Source: Protea cynaroides | Lineage: Eukaryota; Streptophyta; Magnoliopsida; Proteales; Proteaceae | DNA: 64,000 bases | Direction: 5' to 3' | Assembly (NCBI GenBank): GCA_028583415.1 | Contig: CM053266.1 | Location: 39,427,758-39,491,757 of the forward strand | In this document: piece by piece, positions 23,813 through 35,613 of the stretch | How the letters are laid out: the number at the start of each line of letters is the position of its first letter | Numbering within the stretch: the first letter of the stretch is position 1 | Position numbers and translations under genes: made by a program | Notes under the pieces: model-generated | Databases searched by the model: none | What the model was told of the DNA's origin: nothing | Seen by the model: only the letters and a program-made list of their open reading frames with translations

Positions 23813-24342
23813 GCTATGTTGCAGTTCAGCCCAAAATGGAATCTATTCAGAATGCAGTGGATAGGATGCTAGGCCCACATTGGACGAATTTGCCCTTGGG
23901 CTATTGGACGAAAAATGGACGAAGCATCCTCTGCCCGCAGGGATTCCTTTCTACAGGAGTTCCCCCCCTGCTACCAAATCTTTTTTACCATGCCGCCTGT
24001 CTTCCTCCGAATCCCAATCCCAATCCCAACCCAAATCTGACTGAAACCACCCCTTCCCCCCCTCATCCTTCTTGGGCCTTCCATTTCCAGAACCAATCTC
24101 CATCGAAACTCAATCTCCTTCTTGGGCCTTCCATTTCCATTAATATAATAAATACATATAAACAGATCATAGATCGGAGCGGACTATATCCGCATTTTTT
24201 GAGTGATATTCGAATTCGACTCTGCCTCCGAACTTATCTATCCGAATTCGTATTAGAATTCGATTATTCGGTTTCGGATCCCCTTAAACGAATGTGGATT
24301 CGAATTGAATTCGAATTTCGACTATCCATTTACATCCTTAGG
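23813..24342. other. spacer repeat fragment
   Basis: GTTGCAGTTCAGCCCAAAATGG and following bases match 5970-6060 and 16170-16260. Then come CCCAATCCCAATCCCAACCC and a CTTCTTGGGCCTTCCATTTCCA direct repeat (24069 and 24119), and AATTCGAATT-rich DNA. The 194-codon open frame across it is composite and not a gene. Confidence 0.6.
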
Positions 24343-24530
24343 TAAGATATCTTGTTTAGGAAGCAAACGTCCTCGGAGCCACCTATGAAAGATTTTAAAT
24401 TTATCATTCATTTTGACTTGTTCGATCAATGTTGGTTTCAAGGTCTTAGATTAGCCCGGGGTTTACCCGATCTACCTGAAGAGTTGATTGTGGGACTCTC
24501 ATTAAAAGGAAAAACAAAATTAAAGAATAA
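24343..24530 (+). repeat. SINE-like dispersed repeat, copy 3 (5'-truncated)
   Basis: Begins inside the tRNA-like head (GGTAAGATATCTTGTTTAGG) and then follows copies 1 and 2 through GGAAGCAAACGTCCTCGG to the A-rich tail. Confidence 0.4.
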
Positions 24531-26328
24531 AATTTTTCTACAATGATTATATGGACAACTATGTCCATATAACTATGTCTATATGGACAGTTTTTGACTA
24601 TTGGATAAATGCAAGAGTGGAGATTCAAATTAGAGACCTCCTCTCAGCCTCTACTTCAACAAGCAAAAGGCTAACACAAGATGATTGTATAAATTACCTA
24701 AATTTCTTACTAAATATATATTTAGTAATGCTACTTATTTAATGTAAAATTTATTTTATTTTTCAAACGTAAGGTATTTGGATGCAAAGGGAAATGTAAG
24801 TTAATAATTAAAAATGAAATAATTTTGAGTAAATTAAATAATCATGTGATAGCATGTGCAGTAATGTTGACAAATGTTTATTTTTAAGTTTAAAAATTTA
24901 ACTTCTATTATTCATGGTTTCTCATGGAAATCTCATGCTCATCTATGACAATATGAAATGTTGAATTGAGCTACACACTTTTTGACATATGATCATCGTC
25001 GGTAGGCAAGTCTTTCCCCACAATATTAACAAGGCTCTAGGGTTGTAGGTGCTTCTGGTTGTAATGTATATTAAGGTTATGGTTGGTATGTATTTTTAGA
25101 ATATATTCTTAAAACAGTATAATGAGAAAGGTATTTATCTCTCAGTCTTCGAATGCAGATTGGATTAAAGGCCATTGTGAGCCGCATTATTCGTTAACGT
25201 ATACCGTGATTGAAGAACAAAAATGCATATCAAACACTTTTTTTGTCATCTCAGAATGTGTTCTTGATCTAGAATGCATACCAAGCATAGCCTACAACTC
25301 GAACCAACAATCTGATGGTACCACCTATATATGGCACTTTATAGTGAGGACCTGGAATTGAATCCCACCTTATGATGGGAAGTGGTTTTATGGGATATAA
25401 GTGAGAATGTTTGTTGGGAAAAAATACACTTTTTCATACATGTGTGCAAATCAATGAAGAAACATAATATATAATCCAAATACGTACAAAAACAATAACA
25501 CAAATAACAAATCAAACCAACTGTATAATATCATATCAATTTTAACGTAAGAACCCTTCTAATGTGAATGGGAAAAACCATTAGACGTTGTTAAAAGAAA
25601 TCTTTCACCATGATAAATAATGGGGTTACAATCCTTCCTAATCAATGCTTAGGCTTAAGGGGTGTCAAAAATGAAATTGAATCGTATACGGAAGTGTTTA
25701 AACCAAAAACGTAAAACTGATTATTAAATGGTTCAATTTTAGTTTTAAAAAATGAAGCCGTTTAAATTGAAAATTCGAACCATTAAGATCGACTAAACTT
25801 TTACTATAATCCCTTATTGCAAAATGCGTATATTTGAAGAAATAAATTTTATCTTTCTACATGACATACTTAACAGCACCATAACAGGTCGAGATAGAAA
25901 CCAAAGCAGCACCATTTAACACCCTCCCTTAGATTAGCAAATCATCCCTCTTTCCTTTCATAGAAAATACTTTAAGTAGACTTTGAATCGGTTGACACGA
26001 CTTGAGAAGATGTGAGAGAGAGTTAGAATCATTTTGATCCTATTTCCGTTATTTCATTACTTTTCCAACAATTTTCAAATCCCTTGTTAATGATACTTAA
26101 TGCTGATATGTACATGGAAAACCATTTCAACTATAAAGTCTTTGTTATTCAGAAATATATCTGCATACATACGCAAACCCTTCCAACAATTTCAAACCCC
26201 TTTTAATGATACTTAATTAATGCTGATACGGAAAACCTTTTCAACTGAAAAGACTTGTTATTCATAAATATTATATCTGAATACATTCAAACTCACACTG
26301 GTTTTATTCGGTACATAAACTATATCCA
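24531..26328. other. spacer downstream of gene 4; no gene
   Basis: Paralogous to 6571-7526 plus 12327-12948, without the copia element. It therefore preserves the empty target site near 25530. It also preserves the empty site of the 437-bp solo LTR near 25935. Confidence 0.7.
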
Positions 26329-26880
26329 TCAGCTGGAGCTAACTAAATCATAACTCATATATATATATGATGAATCTCCATTAACCAGTCTACAGTCCAA
26401 TCGGATCTCCCCCTCGCTCCCAGTTAACGGGCTTATATTACCCATATTTATCATGGATTGAGCAAAAGTTTCAAAGAAAGCGCTTTGATTGCTGCTGAAG
26501 TTGCTAACGATAGAGATGGTATCTGCACCCGAAGTTGAATACAACTCTTGATCACTTTGGAGTAGACCTTCGTTACTTTCAAGGTTAGAGTAATAGTTAT
26601 TATCGAATTCATCAGGTGTAGTTGGGTCTAGGTCTGCTAGAACAGACCCATTTCCACCTTGGGGGCAAAGCTGTTGAAGTGTCGCCAAGTAGGTGGAGTT
26701 GAGAGTCGGATCAGGGCTACCAGTACCACTGAAATTGTACAGTCGATCAATGAAAGATACACACCGGGCACGTCCGAATGTGTGGGCACCTGAGAATAAT
26801 CACCATTGTTTTATTTGGTAAGATGAATTATCAACTAATGATTCATTAGTTACACGATTAAATACGATTAAAATTTAAAG

Positions 26881-27030
26881 AGAATAGTTCATCTCCATGT
26901 ACTCATCTTTTTTGGGATTCTATCACGGTCAATATCTAATGGGTCCCACACTCTAGAGGTGGGTCCTACATCTCATCGACCATGATAAGATCCTATGGAG
27001 AGTACAGTTATATGTAGATGATCTGAACTC
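26881..27030. repeat. MITE-A copy in intron 3 of gene 4
   Basis: Starts AGAATAGTTCATCTCCATGT, has GGGTCCCACACTCTAGAGGTGGG in the centre and ends GTAGATGATCTGAACTC, orthologous to the copies in genes 2 and 3. Confidence 0.75.
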
Positions 27031-27289
27031 AAACTTGAAGCTTCTTACCAGATAATGCAACAAGATCTGTGGTGTCAAGGCCGACATCCGAAAACTTAGT
27101 TATAAGAGTGGTCAGATTTTCCGACGGAGCTGGAAGATTAGTATTGGCACCGGTTACGTTTGCAGTTGTGCTATCTCTTCTTCCAAGTAAAACTGTCCAT
27201 GAAGGTCCTCCAGCCTGTAAACCCACCACTTCAGGAGTTACATATTAATTGAAAACAACTAGTTTATCTTGTGATGAAATTTCGAGTAT

Positions 27290-27411
27290 GGATCACTTGC
27301 ATGTATATATACTCTCCATGGGATCCCATCATTGTCGATTTGGTATGGGACCACCCCTAGAGTGTGGGACCCATTGGACATGGACTGTGATAGAATCTCA
27401 AAAAGAATGTT
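27290..27411. repeat. MITE-A copy in intron 2 of gene 4
   Basis: TACTCTCCATGGGATCCCATCA on the left against TGTGATAGAATCTCAAAAAG on the right, with a GAGTGTGGGACCCA centre. It is at the same place as the intron-2 copy of gene 2. Confidence 0.7.
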
Positions 27412-28091
27412 GGTGATTCCAACTCATGAATTTCCTAAATTATGTTGGGACTTTAGTCCCACACTGACTACCAAGGAGATTCCTTCCATGTACCTACAAG
27501 TTTGAATTTTTGAAATGAAAACTTTACGAACTACATATCAAAACCACAGATTCTTCGGCTGCAATGGCTAGAATATCGGCACAAGAGACCACACCGGGGC
27601 AAGAATTCTCTAAAGCGGTCTTGATGTCGTCGACAACACCAAATCCTCTGGTGGAGTTGACGTTAGGAGCAGCATCTTTCTCAGTCTCTATGGTACTGCT
27701 GTTGTCCAACAGAATCGATCCATCACAACCCTACAAATAACATCATAAAACCAAGTTCAGTTTAGTCTAATAGTTTCCATGGGTGCATGAAACAGTAACA
27801 AAAGCAACCCATTTGACATCATTAACATACATCGACAAAGCAATCATGGAAATGAAGTCGAATGAGGCTAGCGCCAATTCGTATATCAGTCTGTGAAGCA
27901 TTTGAGATAACTTGTTGGACGATGCTAAGAACATCGGGGCATGTGGTGTCGTAAAAATTAGCATCCAACTGAGCTGTTGATCCTCTGAGCATAGAAACCC
28001 AGAGAAGGAGAGCTGCCATTGCTAAGGTGGAAGACGACATGATCTTTAAGCTAAAGGATGACATGATCAGTTGAACCTTAATGCCATCCTT

Positions 28092-28099
28092 TATTTATA
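28092..28099 (-). promoter_or_regulatory. TATA box of peroxidase gene 4
   Basis: TATAAATA, 27 bp upstream of the first ATG (28064). With normal TATA-to-start spacing the transcript would begin at or inside that codon, favouring MSSSTLA (28040) as the start. Confidence 0.6.
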
Positions 28100-28104
28100 G
28101 AGAG

Positions 28105-31100
28105 AAGAGGACAACCAAACAGCCGGACTAGCCTACCTGGAAAACCAGGTAAAACTAAACGTCATAGTTTTGACTTTTATTAGATGAGGGTCGATCAATC
28201 AACACCACAAAGGCAAGCTTTTAACAAGATTTTTTTTTTTTAAAACGTTCAATTTTACCTACATTTTTTTTTCATGCAAAAACAATTTATAAGAAAACTC
28301 AGAAACCTAATTTCACACAATTATCGATTTATCTATATATATAATAGACTCAGACTTTAATATAAATACAATCTCAGTAATCTTATGGATCCCTCAGAAT
28401 ACTAGATAACAAACCCAACAATTTTATCGACCTAATGATAAAAATTGACATGGATAAAGCTCTGGCCGACTGACTCATAAAATACAGCAAATTTAAGCTC
28501 CTTTTTTTTTCTGAAGCCAGCGGAAAATATCAAATCAATTTTTCATGCACATTTTTTGAAATTAGTGTAATTAAAAGCTAATAGTGTCAATTTTTTTTTT
28601 GTTGAAAAAATGATTTATTAAATCCAACAATACAAAATCGGTGACAGAGTCTAATTGTAACTGAGATTACAATCAGACTAAGCCATTAAAATTATGGGTT
28701 AAACAGAATTTCATCAGTCAATTACTGTACCAGACCCTTTTTGGTTCGATGGAGACCAGCTGAACCTATTTACTATGTTGCAGATTTTGGATTAGGCCAT
28801 TTTATTCGTCTCTAGTTAGGACTGAAATCTTCTCTTGTGCACCAGCATGCCAGTCAAACATCTAACGGGCTGGAATACATTGGTATGTGTGCTAGTGTAT
28901 TCCAGTCCGTCAGATGGTTGGTTAACGGGTTGGCACACGAGAAATGATTTTTTTGCCTCTATCTAGTACTTAGCGATGCCCGTGCAGTAGGTGTGGATCC
29001 GTTCCAGGTCAGTTGTCGATGAGGAAAAAAAACGTCTCATACAAGACAAAAGTCATGCATAAATGCGCTTTATAGCTAATCGATCGCAATATTTCTAGAG
29101 TATGCCTCAATGGTCAAAGAATTGAACATTTAATATGAAATTGTAGTGTGAACTTTGGAATTTTTTATTTTTCAGTTCATCATCCTAAAATCCACGGAAA
29201 AGATTTTTTAAGTTATCCCCAAACTTCCACCGAATGTGAAATTCTCTAAATACTTATCCCATCCTAGAATCATTAAAATAATTTACCTCCAAATGCGAGG
29301 GGATAATGCGCACCATATTTTTCTTGGATAGTGATCTATCCTCATTAGTCATTTCTATGAGGTTGGCCATCCCCTTTTAACCCATGATTGAAATGCTAAA
29401 TGATAGGCTGCAACAGGTCGAGTTGAGTTGGGTTTTTCAAAACCCTAACCCTAACTCTGGCTATTTAAACTTAACCCTAATCTACCTTAATTGACCCTGA
29501 CAGGGCGAATTGAGCCGGATTAATCTTGATTAACCCTGATTTAAAGTCGAATTGACCTTGATTGGTCTTGAAATATACAACAAATTATCAAATAACATAC
29601 ATATAAATGCATTGCTCGTCTCTGAACTACCCCAAAGTTGAAGTCATCGTTCTTTTTGAAACAATAAACTTATGCTACGTAGTTATGATCGATAGACAAA
29701 TTAAACCTTCTTATTCGATCAAGTAACAAGTTGGTCAATCAAGAAACCCAACATAGCCTGGTCATGCATTAATTATATCTTAGAGCTAGCAGCCATGGAT
29801 TAGGTATGGAAATGATCCATGGCCGGCGATAAAAATTTTGCACGTGGAAATTCGGGTAGTTAAACTTGTTTTCAAACTTTGAAGTACGTAAATAATAAGA
29901 TATCTACCTCTCTTATTGAATGGATTGAGGAAGACTTTTTTATTTTTTATTTTTTAATTATATCTTAGAGCTAGCAGCCGTGGATTATTAGGTATGGAAA
30001 TGGTCCATCGTCAGCGATTAAAATTTTGCACCTGGAAATTCAGGTAGCTAAACTTGTTTTTAAACTTTAAAGTACGCTTAATAATAAGATATCTGCCTCT
30101 CTCATTGAATGGATTGAAGAAGACGTTTTATTTTATTTTATATTTTTTTAAATCGACAGTGGAGGGGGCTTTGCTCGGATGCTTTATGTCTTACCTACGC
30201 TTATGGCAGGCATTCAAATAATACTTTTAAATCTACCTTAACAATGTTTCTAGAACTTTAAAATCTCTATCAAACATTGCTTACCCCCAAAAATCAGGAC
30301 TGAATTTATTTTTCTGTGAGAACTCTGTACTTTCAAATTATCTGTCAACTAATAGGCCGGTTGAAAGTGGTACTTCATATTGTTGTTATCATTGTTTTAT
30401 TTCTGCAATTGCTATTGTTTTTATTTTCTTCTTAATAAATAAAGAAAATGTCTAATTAAAAACCCTCTATATTGCGCATATCAGAAAACCTATTGCCAAA
30501 ATAAAATCATTTGGAGATTGGAAATTTTTTTTATTTAAAGGGGATACACCTTTATAGTTTCAAGTAGTTAGCTAGAACTATCACACCCTAATTCTATATT
30601 AATCAGATTAGTATGATGAACCGTCAATAAATCAATAGTTCAATCAAGATCTTCGTTAGGTATTACCCACCATATCAAACTATACACACATTCCACGATA
30701 ATAATCAGAGATAATAAACATATAAGCGGAAGTCTTTATAATTAATGAACTGAGTATCTAACAATGCTAAATGAATATTTAATCCAGTTATATCTCCAAG
30801 TAACTCAAAACATAAAATAAAATATTTCATTACAAATGATACATTATACACTAACCCCAAGTTTTTACTTTTACATATATAATAAAATGATACATTATAC
30901 ACTGTTTTTCCAAGTGTGAAAAGCAACTAAGAAAGACAATGTTAGTCCAAAGGTGGCATTGTAAAAAACTAAAGGTATATTTATGCACATGATTTGAAGG
31001 GGTTTTGATTTTAGGAGTCTCATTAGCCCAAAGGTGATGGGATTCTAAAAGTCATTATTCTTTCTTTGTTACTACACAGAAACTGAGAAGACCACTACAT

Positions 31101-33737
31101 GTTTATCCCAAAGGAGAATGTGTAGTTGGTTAATTCTTAGGAAAATGATATTCACTTGCACAGATATTTTGATACAAGTAATGCAAGTAAAAGGTAGGTG
31201 TATGGGTCTTCTGTTGTTTGAAATTGTGTTTAGACTCATACATGGGTGTATTCATCTAAGGATGGCTATCCCAAAGAGTAATTTGATATATTAGATATCC
31301 CATTCTTTGTCAGAAAAATATGTTCAAGTTTAGGTGGCTTGCATTACTAAGGGGGAGACATAGAGTTAGTGATAAGGTTATTATTAGCTAATTTCAAGGT
31401 ACATTCCTTAAAGATGGGTAGATTGATCAAAGATAGATGGTTTGACTAAATACTGTTACGTCAGATAGGCAGCTAGAAAAGAATAAAGATTCTAGGATTC
31501 CCTAGGTATTTTGAATAGGTTGGTTCTGAAGACTGTTGGCTTGAATGGGAGTTGGAATTATTTAGTTTCTTTACATTCAAATGGTTTTTCCACTCTTTTG
31601 GTTTTAATTGTTTAATTTGTTGTTTGACTTAACATTTTGTTTTCTCACATTGAAATTGTGATTGTTGTTACTTGGAATATCAGATTGGAAGTTTTTCTCT
31701 TCAACTAATTAGAATGAAGTCATACTGTTATGATGCTTATGATGTTATAAGATAAATGAATGCTTGTAATGTTGACTATATTTGTTATGTGATGTGGTGA
31801 ATAATTTTTTATGTTCGACTGTGCAATCTTAGGTTCTCTAGTTGTACCAGTCATAGTGCTGATCTCTAGGGCAATGTAGAGACAGGTTAAGGTAGTTTTC
31901 TTGGAGTGATGGAAAAAGATTTTATCAGTGGGAGTCTTTAGATATTCTCTTAGTCAGTGAGAGTTCTTTTGATTTGCATGACTAGTGGGAGATCAGGTAT
32001 TTGTTTATTTATCCATGTTTGATTGAATTGTATATGGTGTAGTGGTTGATTTATTGGTGAGCGTGGTTATTTTTACTTGAGCATTTATTTTATTGCTTGT
32101 ATGCATTCATTTACATGACATGCCAAAGTTGCAAGGCTGTATTTAGCCAAAGAAGGCGGTAAGCCAAGGTGTGATGTTAGTCCAAGCTGAAAGCGTTTTG
32201 CCTATAAGTTGGATAATGTCAAAGTGCAATGATCTATAAGGATTTAAAGGTAATGGGATCGTAGTTAGTCGATCATTGGACTCATTTTTCATCTCAAAGC
32301 GATTTATGTCATTAAGTCGACCTTTGTATGTGGCTGATGGAAGGGGGTACACCATTTATGTCATTTATGTCATTAATTAATGTAGCCCAAGTAAGAGCAT
32401 ATAAGAATATTATTGTGGGCTATATTAATTATACGGTTAGTTGGTTCAGTGGGAGTCTGGTTACAGGTAGACCAGTTTAAATATGATTAGAGATGGACCA
32501 ACTTGGTCTACTGTGGGACTGGTCCAGGGGTGGGGTGGTATTATATATACCAACGGAAGACTCTGACCAAAGTATTCAAAGCTATAGGAAACGGTCGAAA
32601 ATCAATCTACAGCAAGAGGTATGTCTCTCATCATCTCTTTTTAATACCCATTGTGTTTTAGTAATCTGTGTGGTGTATCTGTTATGGTTCATGAGAAATC
32701 CCATGAGAAACTAAAAGAGAACTGAAAAAGTCTTACATTTCATTCACAGAATTAACTACATTCCTAAAATAGGATAAGAATAGAGTAAAGAGCAAGCATT
32801 TCTATTCTGGGCGAGTATAGAATGGGAAAAAAATCGAATTCCACAAAGACTTGTGTTCTTTAATGCATTCCATGATTTAAGAAAAAGAATGCAAATTAAA
32901 CACTGTTTTTATCATCTCAGAATGTATTCTTGACCAAGAATAAATTCCAAGAATACATACCAAACGCAACCTTAAATTCTCAAACTTATTTTCAGATTAT
33001 TTTATGCTATTCAGATGCAGGACATGCTTCATATTGAAATGCTCTCTACATGTGCTTCTCTTATTTCTTGCTCTAAATTCAACCACTTTCTTTGCATCAA
33101 CTAGAACCACATAGTCGAACAGAAAACCCTTTCCTTAAATTGCATTGCTCAGCTGTGAGCTGCTCCAAAGTTGAAGTCATCGTTCCTTTTGAAACAGTAA
33201 ACTTATGCTACTCCGTAAAGTAACAAGTTGGCATGGTCAATCAAGATTCTAAGAAACCCAGCATAGTGTGGTCATGTATTAATTATATCGTAGAGCTAGC
33301 AGCCGTGGAGTAGGTATGGAAATGGTCCATGGTGGGCGCTAAAATTTTTGCACGTGGGAATATGTTTAGGGAAACTTATTTTTAATAAGATGTCTGCCTC
33401 TCTCATTGAATGGATTGAAGAAGCTTGTTTTTTTAATTCGACATGGGAGGGGGCTTTGCTCGGATACTTTATGTCTCACCTAAGCTTATGGCTGGCATTC
33501 AAATAATACTAATTAAATCTACCTTAACAATGTTTTGAGGACTTTAAAATCTTTATCAAACATTGCTTAGCCCCCATAATCAGGACTGAATTCATTTTTC
33601 TGCGAAAATTCTGTTCTTTCAAATTATCTATCGACTAATAGGCCGGTTGAAGCTGGTAGTACTTCATGTTGTTGTTATCATCGTTTAATTTCTGCAATTG
33701 CTATTGTTTTTATTTTCTTCTTGATAAATAAAACAAA
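28105..33737. other. 5.6-kb gene-poor region
   Basis: No gene recognised. 28.1-29.3 kb is 5' flank shared with genes 2 and 3. A small foldback lies at 28829-28946. The segment with TTAGAGCTAGCAGCC(A/G)TGGA(T/G)TAGGTATGGAAATG occurs three times (about 29780, 29965, 33290), and its continuation through TAGGCCGGTTGAA (30352, 33640) recurs near 44048, marking old duplications. 31.3-32.5 kb has several GTGGGAGTC / GTGGGAGAT stretches reminiscent of copia 3' ends, but no domain can be read. Confidence 0.5.
28829..28946. repeat. small foldback element (MITE-D)
   Basis: Arms TTCTCTTGTGCACCAGCATG and, inverted, GGTTGGCACACGAGAAATG; the inner arms GGGCTGGAATACA and TGTATTCCAGTCC are also complementary. 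Only one copy was noticed. Confidence 0.65.
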
Positions 33738-33879
33738 TGACTTGTTGACAGTGTTGTTGTAATATTAATTCTAATCTATAATGTTTGGTCTCAACTATAG
33801 AACAAAGACTAGTAACGAAAGCTTTATAAGAACTATTGGGAAAAAAAAAGATACGAAAGACTGAATAGGGAAGATATTA

Positions 33880-34440
33880 CTTGAACCATCAAGAGAGGTG
33901 AGAGGAGGAGACTGTGTCATAGCCGAAGTGCAAATGTAATCTTTAAGAAATGACGTGGGCTAGCGGGGACGAGTAGACCGTCTAAGAGGAGGAATAGGGG
34001 AAACAGAAGGTGATCTTGAAGTGGGGTTATCAGATGACAAACCGGGACTATTAGAAGCAATAGGAGAACCCGTTGTAGCAGGACTTGAAATAGGGTATAG
34101 ATCAGAATCTGGAGTAGGAGAAATATCAGATTATGTAGTGGGCATGAAGGGAAAAGTGGAAAGTATCCTTGGAGGAGATTGAGACAGGTATAGAAATGGA
34201 AGAGGACTCTAAATTCGAAGGGGGAACAATGATGGAAGATAATGGAGTTTTATAAGGAAAAACAGATTCATGAAATGAGACATCTCGACTAATAATAATC
34301 ACATGTGTAGAGAGATTGTAAACACGACATCCCTTTTTATTATGAAGATTTAAGAAAAAGACATGGATGTGCACGAGCCGAAAATTTATGACGCTGAGGA
34401 GAAGGATCTCTAGCATAATGAGCAGATACGTCATTGTTTA
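33880..34440 (-). pseudogene. copia integrase C-terminus and linker remnant
   Basis: Minus-strand GCRVYNLSTHVIIISRDVSFHESVFPY is the copia post-integrase block. Toward 33880 comes a Pro/Ser-rich linker with a basic TRPRH-like stretch. Frameshifts break it. Confidence 0.75.
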
Positions 34441-34452
34441 CTCTTAAAAATG

Positions 34453-35435
34453 GGTCCATCTTCACAGCTCTACTGGTTTATGTTGATGATATTATCATCA
34501 CATGCTCAGATCATGCCCATATCTCAGCTACTAAAGCCCATATACAAGACCACTTCCAAATTATGGATCTGGGCCTCTTGTCCTAATTTTTGGGGATTGA
34601 AGTTGTGTACATTGATGATGGGCTGATTTTATCCCAGCAAAAATATGCCCTTGATATTATTACTGATTCAGGTTTACTAGGATATAAACCCTGTTCCTTT
34701 CCTATGGAACAGAATATCAACTTAGATAATGAGACCGGCTCACTTGTGTCAGATCCCTCTACTTATAGGCATTTAATTGGGAGACTGATCTATCTCACTG
34801 TAACGAGACCTGATCTTTGCTATGATGTCCACATACTTAGTCAGTTCATGCATGCACCGAGAGAACCACACTTATTGGTAGCAAATCGGGTTGTTCGTTA
34901 TCTAAAAAGGTCATTATCTCTTGGCCTACATATGATGAAACCGGTTTCACCTATTCTCACGGGATATTGTGACTCAGACTAGGCTAGTTGCCCTTTTTCA
35001 CGTTGATATACCATAGGCTATGTTGTATTTTTTGGTTTGAGTCCTATATCATAGAAGACGAAGAAACAACCAACAGTGGCCCGCTCATCTACTAAGGCTG
35101 AATATAGGCTCTTGCTACTCTTTCCTGTGAATTAACTTGGCACAAGTCTCTTTTTTTTTTATCTCGATTTGGCCCATCCATTTCCAATATCTGTTTATTG
35201 TGATAATCAAGCAGCACTTTCTATTGCGGCAAATCCCGTATATCATGAAAGAACGAAACATATTGAAGTGGACTGCCACTTCATTCGTGAGAAGATACAA
35301 CAAGGATTGATCCGTACATTCCATATTTGTTCCCATTTGCAAAGGGCCGATTTGTTCACTAAAGCATTGGGTCAAAGCCCATTCTCTTTTCTTACTGGCA
35401 AGCTGGGCCTTCGATTACCACCTCCATCCTTTTGA
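34453..35435 (+). pseudogene. copia reverse transcriptase C-terminus and RNase H remnant
   Basis: Plus-strand reading starts in LLVYVDDIIITCSD, has a stop at about 34584, continues FLGIEVVYIDDG...TRPDLCYDVHILSQF, and has further stops in the CDSD*A block near 34981 and after it. RNase H resumes with KKQPTVARSSTKAEY, VYCDNQAALSIAANP and ERTKHIEVDCHF and ends LGLRLPPPSF at a TGA. Non-functional. Confidence 0.88.
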
Positions 35436-35442
35436 GGGGATG

Positions 35443-35608
35443 TGTTAAGAATACTGACATGTATCGTAATATTAATTCTAATCTGTAGTGTTTGGTAATT
35501 ATTGTTTTCTATAATACTGTATATAATATTGTATAAGATAATGAAAAAGCTTCTTAAACTTTCGCCAAAGCTCTCTCTTCGTCTCTCTTTTTTCTCTCAT
35601 TCTTAACA
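35443..35608 (+). repeat. 166-bp LTR of the rearranged copia element
   Basis: TGTTAAGAAT...ATTCTTAACA, followed by TGACT. The TAATATTAATTCTAATCT segment recurs in the left LTR stub at about 33760. Confidence 0.85.
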
Positions 35609-35613
35609 TGACT

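Larger units (their letters stand above)
22925..23815 (-). pseudogene. orphan peroxidase exon 2 (PRX59-like) with flanking intron remnants
   Basis: Exon 2 at 23270-23452 (183 nt, no indel) reads GCGASLLLDGSDGEKFAIVN...CADILAIAARDFVFL. It matches exon 2 of genes 5-7, not the neighbouring genes 1-4. The calcium-binding Asp of GCDAS is now Gly, and the donor is ATAAGT instead of GTAAGT (plus-strand bases 23268-23269). Intron-1 sequence similar to 41.64-41.97 kb follows up to about 23815, where homology breaks into a spacer repeat before exon 1. Intron-2-like DNA lies at 22925-23085. No exons 1, 3 or 4 are present, so it cannot encode a peroxidase. Confidence 0.9.
26329..28064 (-). pseudogene. 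class III peroxidase, PRX53/54-like, gene 4, with broken intron-2 donor
   Basis: Exon-like blocks 27831-28064, 27539-27730, 27049-27214 and 26329-26789 would give 350 residues, with intact signal peptide, distal RLHFHDC, GCDGS, GAHTFG and C-terminal tail. The intron-2 donor, GTATGT in genes 2 and 3, reads ATATGT here (minus-strand first base at 27538 is A). The nearest GTs downstream, 4 and 11 nt into the intron, both shift the frame. Exon 2 also has RGFGVVD where the paralogs have RGFDVVD. Exon 4 keeps all cysteines (GRARCVSF in place of GRAQCKNF). Unless an AT-AG intron is tolerated, which is rare and lacks the U12 ATATCC context here, mRNA from this gene is mis-spliced. A sequencing error at one base is the alternative. 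Confidence 0.85.
33743..35608. mobile_element. deleted and internally inverted copia element
   Basis: Flanked by a perfect TGACT duplication (33738-33742 and 35609-35613). The right LTR (35443-35608, 166 bp) has TGTTAAGAAT and ATTCTTAACA ends and a GAGGGGA purine tract before it. The left LTR is cut down to about 55 bp. Integrase C-terminal and linker sequence runs on the minus strand (about 34440 to 33880: GCRVYNLSTHVIIISRDVSFHE), while reverse transcriptase and RNase H run on the plus strand (34453-35435). An ordinary copia element has these on one strand, so an internal inversion or a second nested insertion occurred. Confidence 0.88.

Noticed and set aside
23761..24345. 194-codon plus-strand open frame
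   Set aside because: It runs across three unrelated repeat fragments; no domain, no splice or promoter support.
29440..29520. AAACCCTAACCCTAACTC stretch as interstitial telomere DNA
   Set aside because: Only two adjacent units, degenerate, and not the plant CCCTAAA repeat. It occurs in a run of AACCCTGA-like words.
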